NCBI RefSeq assembly: GCF_003105155.1
Contig: NZ_QETK01000003.1
Span: 1-64,000, forward strand
Length of the DNA stretch: 64,000 bases
Reading direction: 5' to 3'
Source of the DNA: Pseudomonas sp. SDI
Lineage (GTDB): Bacteria > Pseudomonadota > Gammaproteobacteria > Pseudomonadales > Pseudomonadaceae
The translations under genes and the position numbers were made by a program. The notes beneath the pieces are model-generated. The model was not told the origin of the DNA, did not search any database, and saw only the letters and a program-made list of their open reading frames with translations. This document shows, piece by piece, positions 17,688-26,224 of this stretch. Position 1 is the stretch's first letter. The number at the start of each line of letters is the position of its first letter.

Positions 17688-18149
17688 ATGATCAACGCTA
17701 CATTGCTGCAACGCATGGTTGACGCCTCCAACGACGGCATCGTGGTCGCCGAGCAGGAAGGCGATGACGACACCATCCTGATCTACGTGAACCCGGCGTT
17801 CGAGCGGCTATCCGGTTATCAGGCCAACGATATCCTCTACCGCGATTGCCGTTTTTTGCAGGGCGACGACCGCGACCAGCCGGCCCGCGCACGGATCCGC
17901 GAGGCGTTGCAGCGTGGCGAGCCGTGCCGCGAAGTGCTGCGCAACTACCGCAAGGACGGCAGCCGGTTCTGGAACGAGCTGTCGATCACTCCGGTGTTCA
18001 ACGAAGGCGACAACCTGACCTATTTCATCGGGGTGCAGAAGGACGTGAGTAGACAGGTGGCCACGGAACAGCGTGTGGCAGAGCTGGAACAGCGCCTCGC
18101 CGCCGCCCAGGCGCGGATCGCTGCGCTGGAAAACGACCAACGGTCCTAA
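17688..18149 (+). CDS. Short LOV blue-light photoreceptor protein
   Basis: This 153-residue protein is a LOV (PAS) domain with short N- and C-terminal helices. The flavin-binding motif ILYRDCRFLQGDDRDQ carries the photo-adduct cysteine at residue 54; NYRKDGSRFWNELSITPV supplies the conserved Asn/Gln contacts. The C-terminal coiled coil (VATEQRVAELEQRLAAAQAR) mediates dimerisation in relatives. The sequence is close to P. putida PpSB1-LOV/PpSB2-LOV as recalled. It has no effector domain, so it must act through a partner; in P. putida such LOV proteins act as anti-repressors of LitR-like regulators, and a LitR-like gene sits 0.7 kb away. Confidence 0.93.
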   Translation: MINATLLQRMVDASNDGIVVAEQEGDDDTILIYVNPAFERLSGYQANDILYRDCRFLQGDDRDQPARARIREALQRGEPCREVLRNYRKDGSRFWNELSITPVFNEGDNLTYFIGVQKDVSRQVATEQRVAELEQRLAAAQARIAALENDQRS

Positions 18150-18217
18150 CAAACCGACGAAACTGTTGTCCACCACCGTGACAAGTGCGCATCTCCTGAT
18201 TTACATCGAGTTCGATC

Positions 18218-18826
18218 ATGCAAGCAGACGCCCTCCTTACCCAGGATGAGCTGGACTTCATTAAAACCATGCACCGCTCGCCGCAGCTGAACCTGGCCGA
18301 TGCCACGTCGAGCCTGCGGCTCAATGGCGGCACCCAGGTGCAGGAGCTGCTGACCCGGCTGATCGCTCAGGAACAGGTGACATTGCAGGCGCAGTTCGAA
18401 AACCAGCAGATGAGCTTCCCGCTGCAACTGATCGAAGACGAATTCCATGCCGTGCACCTGAGACTCGGTGCCCCGAGCATTTTCGAGGATGGGCCGATGA
18501 TGCGCCCCTGGCGCCTGACCCTCGACACCCCAATCGCACTGGAAGACGAGCTGGGCCTGAGCACCGAGCTGAAGGTGCGCGAAATTTCCTTCAAGGGGGT
18601 GCTGCTGGAACTGCCAGACGACCGCGAACCGCCGAAGACCTTCAGCCTGTTCTTCGCCCCCGGCGGCGATGCCCCGATTGCCTTGCAGGGCACCCTGCAA
18701 CGGCGCACGGCGGCCGGCCTGGCGGCCTACCGACTGAGCCAGCGGCACAGCGACGAGATCGAGCGGCTACGCCAGTACATCCTGCAACAACACCGTCGCG
18801 CCCATCCCGAACTGCACCAGGACTGA
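18218..18826 (+). CDS. PilZ-like hypothetical protein
   Basis: This 202-residue protein has no signal peptide or membrane segment. A stretch around VREISFKGVLLELPDD resembles the second PilZ motif ((D/N)xSxxG), but the RxxxR arm of true c-di-GMP receptors is not evident, so ligand binding is doubtful. It follows the LOV gene after 68 bases in the same direction, suggesting co-expression, and is convergent with the MerR-family gene. Function unknown. Confidence 0.6.
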   Translation: MQADALLTQDELDFIKTMHRSPQLNLADATSSLRLNGGTQVQELLTRLIAQEQVTLQAQFENQQMSFPLQLIEDEFHAVHLRLGAPSIFEDGPMMRPWRLTLDTPIALEDELGLSTELKVREISFKGVLLELPDDREPPKTFSLFFAPGGDAPIALQGTLQRRTAAGLAAYRLSQRHSDEIERLRQYILQQHRRAHPELHQD

Positions 18827-18832
18827 ACCCGC

Positions 18833-19771
18833 TCAGCTGTCCAGGTGCCCGGCCAGGTATTGCTGCAGACGCCGGCGCATCAGCCGACCTTCACTGCCCA
18901 GGCAGGCGATTTGTGAATTGATCAGGGTGTCCTGCGCCAGGTCCGAAGCCTCCCCGGCGAACAGCAACGCGCAATCCAGGCCCATCGCCAGCCGCACCAT
19001 ACGCTTGGGCAGGTCGGCCGCTGGCGGGTGATTGGAGTACAGCACCAACGCATGCGGCGCCATGCGCTCGCACACCAGGCTCAATTCTTCCAGTGGCTGC
19101 CCCAGCGCCAGCACCGTAACAGCGATGTCGCTGCTGCCGAGCATCAGCGCCGCCACCAGCAGTTCCAGCTCGCGGCACTGGCCAGGGATGGCCGCAATCA
19201 CCACGCCGATTTCCTGCCGATCACGGGCCAACTGCAAACGCTGGGCGACCCGCGCGCGCAAAAAGCCATCGAGGAACAGCCATTCGCTGACCCGGCCGAA
19301 ACCGTCGTGTGCGGTGCGCAGTGCCTGCCATACCGGCATCAGGATGTCCTGGAACACCACCACCTGTGGATAACTGGCGAAGACCTGGCCGTATACGGTT
19401 TCCAGCCGGCGTTCGTCGAACGCGCTGACCGCCACGCGCACCTGCGCCTGCCACTGTGCCCAGTCGTCGGGGACGGGCTCGGCAAGCGGCTCCTTGAGGC
19501 GGTGGTGCTTGGCAAGGATGCGGCCAACCTTGCTCACCGCAACCCCGCGCTCGATCCAGCCGAGGATGTTGCGTACCTCTTCGATATCGGTCTGCGAGTA
19601 CAACCGGTGCCCACTTTCGGTGCGCGTGGGCTGAATCAGCCCATAACGGCGCTCCCAGGCCCGCAGCGTGACCGGGTTGATGCCGGTCAGACGCGCCACT
19701 TCGCGAATGGGAAACAGCTCCTCATGCGCGAGGGCATCGTGGTCCTGGGAGGCAGAAGTAGGTTCGTTCAT
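18833..19771 (-). CDS. MerR-family regulator, class II LitR/CarH-like
   Basis: This 312-residue regulator has an N-terminal MerR helix-turn-helix (FPIREVARLTGINPVTLRAW, ERRYGLIQPTRTESGHRLYS) and a C-terminal region of about 190 residues with the fold of cobalamin-binding light sensors. The B12-ligand motif ExxH is not seen, as in class II LitR proteins. In P. putida KT2440 class II LitR proteins control light-inducible genes together with a short LOV protein; the LOV gene is nearby. The start at 19771 is the first that precedes the HTH at normal length. The gene is divergent from the monooxygenase-folM cluster. Confidence 0.83.
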   Translation of the reverse strand: MNEPTSASQDHDALAHEELFPIREVARLTGINPVTLRAWERRYGLIQPTRTESGHRLYSQTDIEEVRNILGWIERGVAVSKVGRILAKHHRLKEPLAEPVPDDWAQWQAQVRVAVSAFDERRLETVYGQVFASYPQVVVFQDILMPVWQALRTAHDGFGRVSEWLFLDGFLRARVAQRLQLARDRQEIGVVIAAIPGQCRELELLVAALMLGSSDIAVTVLALGQPLEELSLVCERMAPHALVLYSNHPPAADLPKRMVRLAMGLDCALLFAGEASDLAQDTLINSQIACLGSEGRLMRRRLQQYLAGHLDS

Positions 19772-19984
19772 CGCCGCAAAAGCCGTATTTCCAAGGGTGA
19801 ATGGCGATTCTACCGCGCAAAGCTGAAACGTCACCAACGCTTGTTGGGCGAGTAGTTGCACCAGCACTGACGAGTCAGGTTAATTGCGGAATAATCCTTG
19901 CTTGCTATCCGACGTTGCCCACTACCCCAGGCGACGTTTCATGGGCGCGCTTACCCGCAGCGCCCATCAGTCAGGAGATACACG

Positions 19985-20557
19985 ATGTCTACCCCTCCCG
20001 TTACCCTGATGGTCGCGCGCCGCGTCGCCGATGGCCGTTATCAGGACCTCATGGCCTGGTTGCACGAAGGCGAGCAACTGGCCACCGACTTTCCCGGCTA
20101 CCTCGGCTCCGGGGTGCTGGCCCCGCCACCGGGTGGCGACGAGTGCCAGATCATTTTCCGCTTTGTCGACGAGAAAACCCTGCACGCCTGGGAGTTCTCC
20201 GCCTCACGCAGCGCCTGGCTGGCGCGCGGCAACGGCCTGTTCCAGCAGCCTTCGGAGCACCGTGTGAGCGGCATCGACGGCTGGTTCGGCAGCCACCCGG
20301 CCCAGCGCCCGCCGCGCTGGAAGCAAGCGGTAGCGATCTGGCTGGCGTTCTTCCCGGTATCGCTGGCGTTCAACCTGCTGTTCGGCCACTGGCTGGCCGA
20401 ACTGAGCCTGCTGCCACGGGTACTGCTCAGTACCCTGGGGCTGACGCCGTTGATGGTGTATTTATTCATTCCCCTGTCCACCCGCTGCCTGGCCGGCTGG
20501 CTTAACGCCAGCCCGCCAACGCCGCTAGCGCCCGGCGAACGCCTGGCCAGCCGCTAG
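19985..20557 (+). CDS. ABM-domain protein with C-terminal membrane helices
   Basis: This 190-residue protein has an antibiotic-biosynthesis-monooxygenase-like ferredoxin fold at about residues 5-95 (VTLMVARRVADGRYQDLMAW, IIFRFVDEKTLHAWEFSASR). Two membrane helices follow near residues 118-135 and 145-168. The fused, membrane-anchored form is found in Pseudomonas and may be regulated by light, but its reaction is unknown. The start at 19985 is preceded by AGGAGAT. It is divergent from the LitR-like gene and lies 83 bases before folM. Confidence 0.75.
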   Translation: MSTPPVTLMVARRVADGRYQDLMAWLHEGEQLATDFPGYLGSGVLAPPPGGDECQIIFRFVDEKTLHAWEFSASRSAWLARGNGLFQQPSEHRVSGIDGWFGSHPAQRPPRWKQAVAIWLAFFPVSLAFNLLFGHWLAELSLLPRVLLSTLGLTPLMVYLFIPLSTRCLAGWLNASPPTPLAPGERLASR

Positions 20558-20640
20558 GGCCTGCGCGGGGCGGCCAACGGCGCAGAGTTCGGGTATGCTG
20601 AGGCAACCCATGCGAATCTCTGAAGTTGACCGTCCACTAC

Positions 20641-21339
20641 ATGAACAGCCCAATTCTAGTTACCGGGGCCAGCCAGCGAGTCGGGCTGGCCCTGGCCCTC
20701 AAACTGGCGCAGGCCGGCCATACGGTCGTCAGCGCCAGCCGCAGCAAAAGCGCTGAAGCGCCGCACCCGAACATCATCCAGTTCCAGGCCGACCTGTGCA
20801 GCGAGCCCGACCGCCTGGCCCTGATCGAGCACCTGCGCAGCCACTACGATGGCCTGCGGGCGATCATCCACAACGCCTCGCTGTGGCTCGACGACGACCT
20901 GGCCAACCTGAACACCATGTTCAAGCTGCATGTCGAAGCCCCGTACCACCTGAACCTGGCGCTGGGCGAGCAGCTGCTGAAGCTGGAGAAGTCCGACATC
21001 ATCCACATCTGCGACGAAACCTCCTCGCGTGGCAGCAAGAGCCATATCGGCTATGCCGCAACCAAGGCGGCGCTGCAGAACATGGTGTTGTCGTTTGCCG
21101 AGAAGTACGCGCCGAGCGTGCGGGTGAACGCCATTCTGCCGGGCTTGCTGATGTTCAAGGAGGACGGTGACGACGCGTACCGTCGGCAAACCTTGAAGAA
21201 GGCCTTGCTGGAGTTCGAGCCGGGTGCCGCGCCGCTGATCGAAGCGGTGATGTTCCTGCTCGAAAGCCAGTACAGCACCGGCAGCAACGTGGTCATCAAT
21301 GGTGGCCGGCACCTGAAGAACCGAATTGCTGCATCGTGA
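20641..21339 (+). CDS. folM: Dihydromonapterin reductase
   Basis: This 232-residue SDR has ILVTGASQRVGLALALKLAQ at the cofactor site, NASLW at NNAG, and IHICDETSSRGSKSHIGYAATKA with the YxxxK pair. It matches FolM, which reduces dihydromonapterin to tetrahydromonapterin, a pterin cofactor used by Pseudomonas phenylalanine hydroxylase. That fits with the nearby homogentisate pathway for tyrosine breakdown. An alternative TTG start at 20626 adds five residues; neither start has a strong ribosome site. It precedes two small genes in the same direction. Confidence 0.88.
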   Translation: MNSPILVTGASQRVGLALALKLAQAGHTVVSASRSKSAEAPHPNIIQFQADLCSEPDRLALIEHLRSHYDGLRAIIHNASLWLDDDLANLNTMFKLHVEAPYHLNLALGEQLLKLEKSDIIHICDETSSRGSKSHIGYAATKAALQNMVLSFAEKYAPSVRVNAILPGLLMFKEDGDDAYRRQTLKKALLEFEPGAAPLIEAVMFLLESQYSTGSNVVINGGRHLKNRIAAS

Positions 21340-21367
21340 TCCCAGTCGTTTTGCCGAGAGAAGCCTC

Positions 21368-21664
21368 ATGACCCCGCAAGAACAACTCGAACTTGAAGCC
21401 GCTGCGTTCCGCCGCCTGGTGGAGCACCTGCGCACGCGTACCGATGTGCAGAACATCGACCTGATGAACCTGTCCGGGTTCTGCCGCAACTGCTTGTCCA
21501 AGTGGTACAAGGCGGCGGCAGACGAACGGCAGGTCGAGGTGAGCCTCGATGAGGCGCGTGAAAGGGTCTACGGCATGCCTTATGACCAGTGGAAGAGCCA
21601 CTACCAGAAAGAAGCGAGCGCCGAGCAGCAAGCGGCGTTTGCCAAAGGAAAGCCAAATGACTGA
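21368..21664 (+). CDS. DUF1244 small protein
   Basis: This 98-residue protein matches DUF1244 (EAAAFRRLVEHLRTRTDVQN, LSGFCRNCLSKWYKAAADER). The family has an all-helical fold with conserved Cys and Trp but no known function. It is 28 bases after folM and overlaps the next gene by 8 bases, so it belongs to the same operon. Confidence 0.85.
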   Translation: MTPQEQLELEAAAFRRLVEHLRTRTDVQNIDLMNLSGFCRNCLSKWYKAAADERQVEVSLDEARERVYGMPYDQWKSHYQKEASAEQQAAFAKGKPND

Positions 21665-21998
21665 TCTGAATACCCTGCGTTCCAGCCTGGCCAGTGGCGC
21701 GCATCTGTTTGCCGACACCCTGGCCTTTGTTGCCGAGCATTACGCTTACCAGCCACAGGCGTTCAACAATGGGGGGGTGGAAAATGCTGCCGGGCAGAAC
21801 GAGGGCTCGTGCAAGACCCTGGCGCTGGCACTGCTGGAGGGCTTGAGCGACGCGCAGGCCTTGCTGGCGTTTGGCGAGCATTACCGTTCGGTGCTGGCGA
21901 CGCCTGAAGGCAGCGACCATGGCAATATTCGGGCGCTGATGGTGCATGGCTTGGCCGGGGTCAAGTTCGCCGGGCAGGCGCTTTCGCCTAAGGCCTGA
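21657..21998 (+). CDS. HopJ-family protein
   Basis: This 113-residue protein matches the family named after the plant-pathogen effector HopJ (FAFVAEHYAYQPQAFNN-like core, NEGSCKTLALALLEGLSDAQ, GDHGNIRAL-like motif). It is widespread in non-pathogens as a housekeeping protein of unknown role, so the effector label should not be taken literally. It is the last gene of the folM operon; a hairpin repeat follows within 12 bases. Confidence 0.85.
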   Translation: MTDLNTLRSSLASGAHLFADTLAFVAEHYAYQPQAFNNGGVENAAGQNEGSCKTLALALLEGLSDAQALLAFGEHYRSVLATPEGSDHGNIRALMVHGLAGVKFAGQALSPKA

Positions 21999-22009
21999 AA
22001 ACATCGCTG

Positions 22010-22038
22010 TGTAGGCGCTGGCTTGCCTGCGCCTACAG
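22010..22038. repeat. REP-like hairpin after hopJ-family gene
   Basis: Arms GTAGGCGC and GCGCCTAC enclose TGGCTTGCCT. It is the same element type as at 10325 and may also stabilise or end the folM-operon transcript. Confidence 0.7.
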
Positions 22039-22049
22039 GTTACGCAGTG

Positions 22050-22285
22050 CGTCCGACCATGAGGCCACCACCCCGTTGCGCAACCAAGCCAATGCCATCC
22101 GAAATAACCCAGCAAGCGCTCCACCACAGCCACTGTGCCAAACGGATCGTCGCTCAAGCTGATCGCCAAGCACCGAGGGCGGCATTGATGATCACCAGCG
22201 ATCGGGCCGGATCGGCCAACGCGTGGCCCCAGAAAAACCCGCCCAGGCTGTAACCATCGGCGCCGATCAACGCCTGCGGGCTCAT
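22050..22285 (-). pseudogene. Truncated alpha/beta hydrolase gene
   Basis: The start codon overlaps the bacteriophytochrome stop (ATGA). The N-terminus (DGYSLGGFFWGHALADPARS then LVIINAA) matches a family of alpha/beta hydrolases with this opening. The frame ends after 43 residues. Further similarity, DDPFGTVAVVERLLGYF, appears in another frame after the deletion of most of the protein. It is a non-functional remnant of a gene once coupled to the phytochrome operon. Confidence 0.7.
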
Positions 22286-24513
22286 GGCTGTGCGTCTGGC
22301 CTTGGCAAGGTAAAGCTGAATTCACTGCCCTGCCCCGGCTCGCTCGCGGCCGTCATCGCGCCGCCGTGGGCCTTGATGATCCCCTGCGAGATGTACAAGC
22401 CCAGCCCGGTGCCGGTCGGGTTGCCCTCGCGCGCGGTCCAGTAACGGTCGAACACATGCGGCAATTGCTCGGCCGGGATGCCCTGGCCGGTGTCGCGTAC
22501 GCTGAACACGATCTGCTCGCCGTCAGACATCGCCACGACGCCCACGCGGCCCTCGGCCGGGGTGAACTTGATCGCATTGCCGACCAGGTTCGACAGCACC
22601 TGGAACAGACGCTCCGGGTCGGCATGGATCACCAGCCCCGGCTCGGCATGGAACGACAGCTCCACCGACTTGTTCAACGCCAGCGGCGCGAGCAAGGTGT
22701 AGGCCTCCTCGAAGATATGGCCGACATCCAGTGGCTGCGGGCTGATGCTGTAGCGCCCGGCCTCGATGCGCGAGGTGTCGAGCAGGTCGTCGAGCAGCAC
22801 GTTCATCCGGCTGGTGGCCTGCTGCAGGGTGCTGATCGCCGAGGTAATCCGCCGCGAGGCGTTCGAGCCATCGGAGCTGAACGATTTCTGCATCATGCCG
22901 CAGAGCATCGAGATCACTGTCATCGGGTTGCGTAGGTCATGCGAGACCACCGCCACCAGCTCGTCGCGGGCGCGCACTGCCGCCTGCTCCTTGAGCACCT
23001 GGCGCGCCAGGTCGAACTCCAGCGCCGAGCGGCGCAGGTCATTGGCGGCGAACTGGTCGCCATGCTGCCACTTGCGTGAAATGCCCTGCATTTCGACCTT
23101 CCAGATCTCGAACGACGTGCGCGGACGCAAACGCAGGCCGGTTTCGGACGTTTCCAGTTGCAGCGGCTTGCTCGGGTCGCCGCTCCAATTGATGGTGTCC
23201 TTCACCTCCGGGCGGAACCAGAGAATGCCGTTATCCACCGGTTTGGGCAGGGTGAAGGCCAGTACGCCGCTGGCAATCGCCGGGAACCCGGCCGCCGACG
23301 GATACACCCGGCTCAAGGCATGCGTGGCAAACACCGACTTACCCTGCGCGGTGATCCACTGGTGCAGCGCGCGAATCTGCTGCGGGCTCGGGCATTGGCC
23401 GGCAGTGTGCAACTGCTGGTCGTCGATGATCGCCACCCCGCCCGCGCCGACCAGCGCCATCAGCAGCTCGGGCCGCGCGGCCAAGCCATCGAACACCGAC
23501 CCCTCTTCGGCTGCCATTGCCGCAACGAGCTGCTCCAGCGCATCGAGTTTTTCTTCGCGCTGCGCCGCCAACTGCAGCGACTCCAGCGCGCTGATCTGCA
23601 ACGACAGCACCTGGCCGATGGTCTTGCAGGCGCTGCGCATTTCGCTCGGCACATGCAGCGGCTGGCGGTGGCCGCAACTGATCAGGCCCCAGAGCTTGCC
23701 GCCCTTGAGCAGGGAAATGCTCATCGACGACAGCACGCCCATGTTCTGCATGTACTGGCAGTGAATCGGCGACACGCTGCGCAGAGCAGCGAAACTCAGG
23801 TCGAGCGGTGCCTGGCTATCCGGGCGCAGGGTCGGCACCAGCGGCACCGGCTGGTACGCAGCGTTGGGGATGATCCGCAACCAGTTGCTCTGGTACAGCT
23901 GGCGCGCCTGCTGGGGGATGTCCGAGGCCGGGAAGAACAGCCCCTTGAACAGCTCCATGCCCGGCGACGAGGCCTCGGCCATCACCTGACCGTGGCCCTC
24001 CTCTTCGAAACGGTAGATCAGCACCCGGTCGTAACCGGTCATGCGCTGGATCTCGCGGACACTGGCGTCGTACAGCTCATCCAGGCTTTTTGTCGCCTGC
24101 AAGCGCTGCAGCAAGCGGCTCAGAGGGCCTTGTTGATCGCCGACCGTGCGTGCGCGCACTTCCATCTCAAGGATCAGCAGGCCCTGATGGCGGTGCACGA
24201 AACCTTCGAATTCGGTGCTGTTGACCTTCATCGCCAGCGGCATCAGCTCGTCCAGCTGGTCGGCCTCGACCTGCTGGCGCACCGCCTTGGCCAGGCGCGG
24301 GCCGATCACCGCGTTGAGGGTTTTGCCGAGCACTTGCGCGGCCTCCAGACCGAGCAGTTGGCCGACGTTCGCGCTGACCTGCTGCACTTCGAAATTCGGC
24401 TCACTGAGGGTCAGCAGCACGCCGTGTGGCTGGATCGCCCCTGGGTACTGGATCGGCTCGTTGGCGCAGTTGGCCAGCAGTTGTTCGAAGGCCTGGTCGG
24501 TGCCGTCAGTCAT
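22282..24513 (-). CDS. bphP: Bacteriophytochrome histidine kinase
   Basis: This 743-residue red/far-red photoreceptor kinase has domains in the order PAS (about 10-115, with the biliverdin-binding cysteine at residue 16 in ANCANEPIQYPGAIQPHG), GAF (about 135-310, motif PASDIPQQARQLY), PHY (about 330-500), HisKA with the phospho-His in VVSHDLRNPMTVI near residue 525, and HATPase with NLVGNAIKFTP and a C-terminal GTGLGLYI box. The start overlaps the heme oxygenase stop (ATGA), giving a bphO-bphP operon. The cognate response regulator is not in the window. Confidence 0.96.
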   Translation of the reverse strand: MTDGTDQAFEQLLANCANEPIQYPGAIQPHGVLLTLSEPNFEVQQVSANVGQLLGLEAAQVLGKTLNAVIGPRLAKAVRQQVEADQLDELMPLAMKVNSTEFEGFVHRHQGLLILEMEVRARTVGDQQGPLSRLLQRLQATKSLDELYDASVREIQRMTGYDRVLIYRFEEEGHGQVMAEASSPGMELFKGLFFPASDIPQQARQLYQSNWLRIIPNAAYQPVPLVPTLRPDSQAPLDLSFAALRSVSPIHCQYMQNMGVLSSMSISLLKGGKLWGLISCGHRQPLHVPSEMRSACKTIGQVLSLQISALESLQLAAQREEKLDALEQLVAAMAAEEGSVFDGLAARPELLMALVGAGGVAIIDDQQLHTAGQCPSPQQIRALHQWITAQGKSVFATHALSRVYPSAAGFPAIASGVLAFTLPKPVDNGILWFRPEVKDTINWSGDPSKPLQLETSETGLRLRPRTSFEIWKVEMQGISRKWQHGDQFAANDLRRSALEFDLARQVLKEQAAVRARDELVAVVSHDLRNPMTVISMLCGMMQKSFSSDGSNASRRITSAISTLQQATSRMNVLLDDLLDTSRIEAGRYSISPQPLDVGHIFEEAYTLLAPLALNKSVELSFHAEPGLVIHADPERLFQVLSNLVGNAIKFTPAEGRVGVVAMSDGEQIVFSVRDTGQGIPAEQLPHVFDRYWTAREGNPTGTGLGLYISQGIIKAHGGAMTAASEPGQGSEFSFTLPRPDAQP

Positions 24514-25112
24514 AGCAATACCTCTTGCGCGTCGAGCCAGCGCTCGAAGCTTGAAAATGTATCGATGGCGGCCGCGACCACCACCTCATGCTGTTGCGGC
24601 CGGGTTACCGCCGAGGCTAGAAACCCGAGGAAACTGCGCCACAGCGGCCCGGTTGCCTGACCATAGACATCGAGAAATGCCCCGCCGTTGCCAGCATCGA
24701 TGTGCAAACGTTCGGCCATGGCCCGTTTCAGCACCTGACCGCCCAGCGTAGCGCCTTCGATCACATACATCGCGCCGAGCGCCGAATCCTCGCAGCGGAT
24801 TAGCGGGATGACCTCACAGCGCGGCAAGGCGGCGATCTGCGCCGGCGCCAGGCCGAGCGCTTGCAGGTCGCGGATCAGCGTTGGGGTCTTGGCCCGCCGG
24901 GCAGGGTCGAGCGCGCCGACGTGGGCGGCCAGGGCCTGCTCCAGCGGCGCATGAAAGCCGTAGTAGGCCATCAATAGTCGCCGGTAATAGTCGCGGTCCA
25001 ACTGCGCGGAAAAGAATGGCAGTCGGGCTTCGAGGCGCCGGTGCAGGTCGGCCGTGCCGAGGCGCAGGGCGGCAAGGATGGCGGGTACGGCATTTCCGGC
25101 CTCTGGGGGCAT
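24510..25112 (-). CDS. bphO: Heme oxygenase producing biliverdin for the phytochrome
   Basis: This 200-residue protein matches the BphO/HemO heme oxygenases: an N-terminal heme-ligand His region (LRLGTADLHRRLEARLPFF) and YVIEGATLGGQVLKRAM (the conserved Gly-rich distal helix) followed by FLDVYGQATGPLWRSF. It oxidises heme to biliverdin, the chromophore of the adjacent bacteriophytochrome. The start codon choice is uncertain because no clear ribosome site is seen. Confidence 0.93.
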   Translation of the reverse strand: MPPEAGNAVPAILAALRLGTADLHRRLEARLPFFSAQLDRDYYRRLLMAYYGFHAPLEQALAAHVGALDPARRAKTPTLIRDLQALGLAPAQIAALPRCEVIPLIRCEDSALGAMYVIEGATLGGQVLKRAMAERLHIDAGNGGAFLDVYGQATGPLWRSFLGFLASAVTRPQQHEVVVAAAIDTFSSFERWLDAQEVLL

Positions 25113-25230
25113 TCGGCAGTCTCTGGTCGAGAAGAAGGCAGCACCCCGGCGTGCCGGACACGCAGGAGCGCCAATGGGGATTCATCCTACAGCAAAGTCG
25201 AAAAAGCGAAATTTGACCCGCAGCAAATGC

Positions 25231-26088
25231 CTACGCCTGCAAGCTTGCCTGCAACCACTCGCTAAACAAGCGGGTGAGCGGGTCGTGTTCGCTGTCTCGA
25301 TGGATCAGACACGCCCAGTTCGGCCCACGCACACGCTGCTCGACCAACGCTAGCAAACGTCCTTCGTCGTGCGCCTGTTGCGCCAGCAAACGGCTGACCA
25401 GGGCAATGCCCAACCCGCTGCAGGCGGCGTCGAGCAGCAGGCCGGGGTCGGAGAAGTTCAGCCCGTGGCTGCGCTGGCCGACCTCCGCACCGCCCTCCAC
25501 CAGCCAATGGCTCCAATCCATTTCCCGCTCGCCATGCAAGGTGGTGCGCTGCTCGGGCGGCTGTGCCAGCACATCGGGGTGCGCGGCCGGGTACAGCTGG
25601 TCGCTGTGCAGCACTTTATAGCTGCACTCGGCCTGGGCGCTGAGGTCGTCGCGGATTGCCAGGTCGATGGTCTGGGTGGCCATGTCCGGCGGCTCGAACG
25701 AGGTGAACAGCCACAGGTCGACCTCCGGGTGCTGACGGTGGAAGTCGCCGAGGCGCGGCAGCAACCAGTGCCGCGAGAACGCCGGGGTGGTGTTGACCAC
25801 CAACTGGTTGGGTTTGCGGTACTGCTCCAGCCGGCGAATGCCCACGGCCAGCTGTTGCAGCATCGATTGCGTGGTGCTGAGCAGGTCGTGGCCGGCGTCG
25901 GTGAGGCTGACGCTGCGCCCGCTGCGGTAGAACAGCGGCTGTTCGAGGAAGGTTTCCAGGCTGCGAATCTGCTGGCTGATGGCCGACTGGGTCAGGTGCA
26001 GTTCCTGCGCCGCCTGGTGAAAACTGCCCAGCCGCGCCGCCGCTTCGAAGCCACGCAGGGCATTCAGGGGTGGCCAGTGCTTTAGCAT
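25231..26088 (-). CDS. LysR-family regulator (GcvA-like)
   Basis: This 285-residue protein has the N-terminal HTH (NALRGFEAAARLGSFHQAAQ, ELHLTQSAISQQIRSLE) and the usual substrate-binding domain (from about 92). It is divergent from the agmatine deiminase operon across 136 bases and is its likely regulator. P. aeruginosa uses a TetR-type AguR for the same job, so this would be a different control arrangement. The effector is presumably agmatine or N-carbamoylputrescine, by inference only. Confidence 0.88.
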   Translation of the reverse strand: MLKHWPPLNALRGFEAAARLGSFHQAAQELHLTQSAISQQIRSLETFLEQPLFYRSGRSVSLTDAGHDLLSTTQSMLQQLAVGIRRLEQYRKPNQLVVNTTPAFSRHWLLPRLGDFHRQHPEVDLWLFTSFEPPDMATQTIDLAIRDDLSAQAECSYKVLHSDQLYPAAHPDVLAQPPEQRTTLHGEREMDWSHWLVEGGAEVGQRSHGLNFSDPGLLLDAACSGLGIALVSRLLAQQAHDEGRLLALVEQRVRGPNWACLIHRDSEHDPLTRLFSEWLQASLQA

Positions 26089-26224
26089 TATCGATAAGCC
26101 CGTCTAATCAGAAGTACGCTAAATCTATCGTTTGTTGTGCCGATTTCAAATGCCTAGCATTGGTTTTAGTAAGTTCCCCCGTTGTTTCAGTGAACACATT
26201 TACTTAACTGAAAGGCAGAAACCC

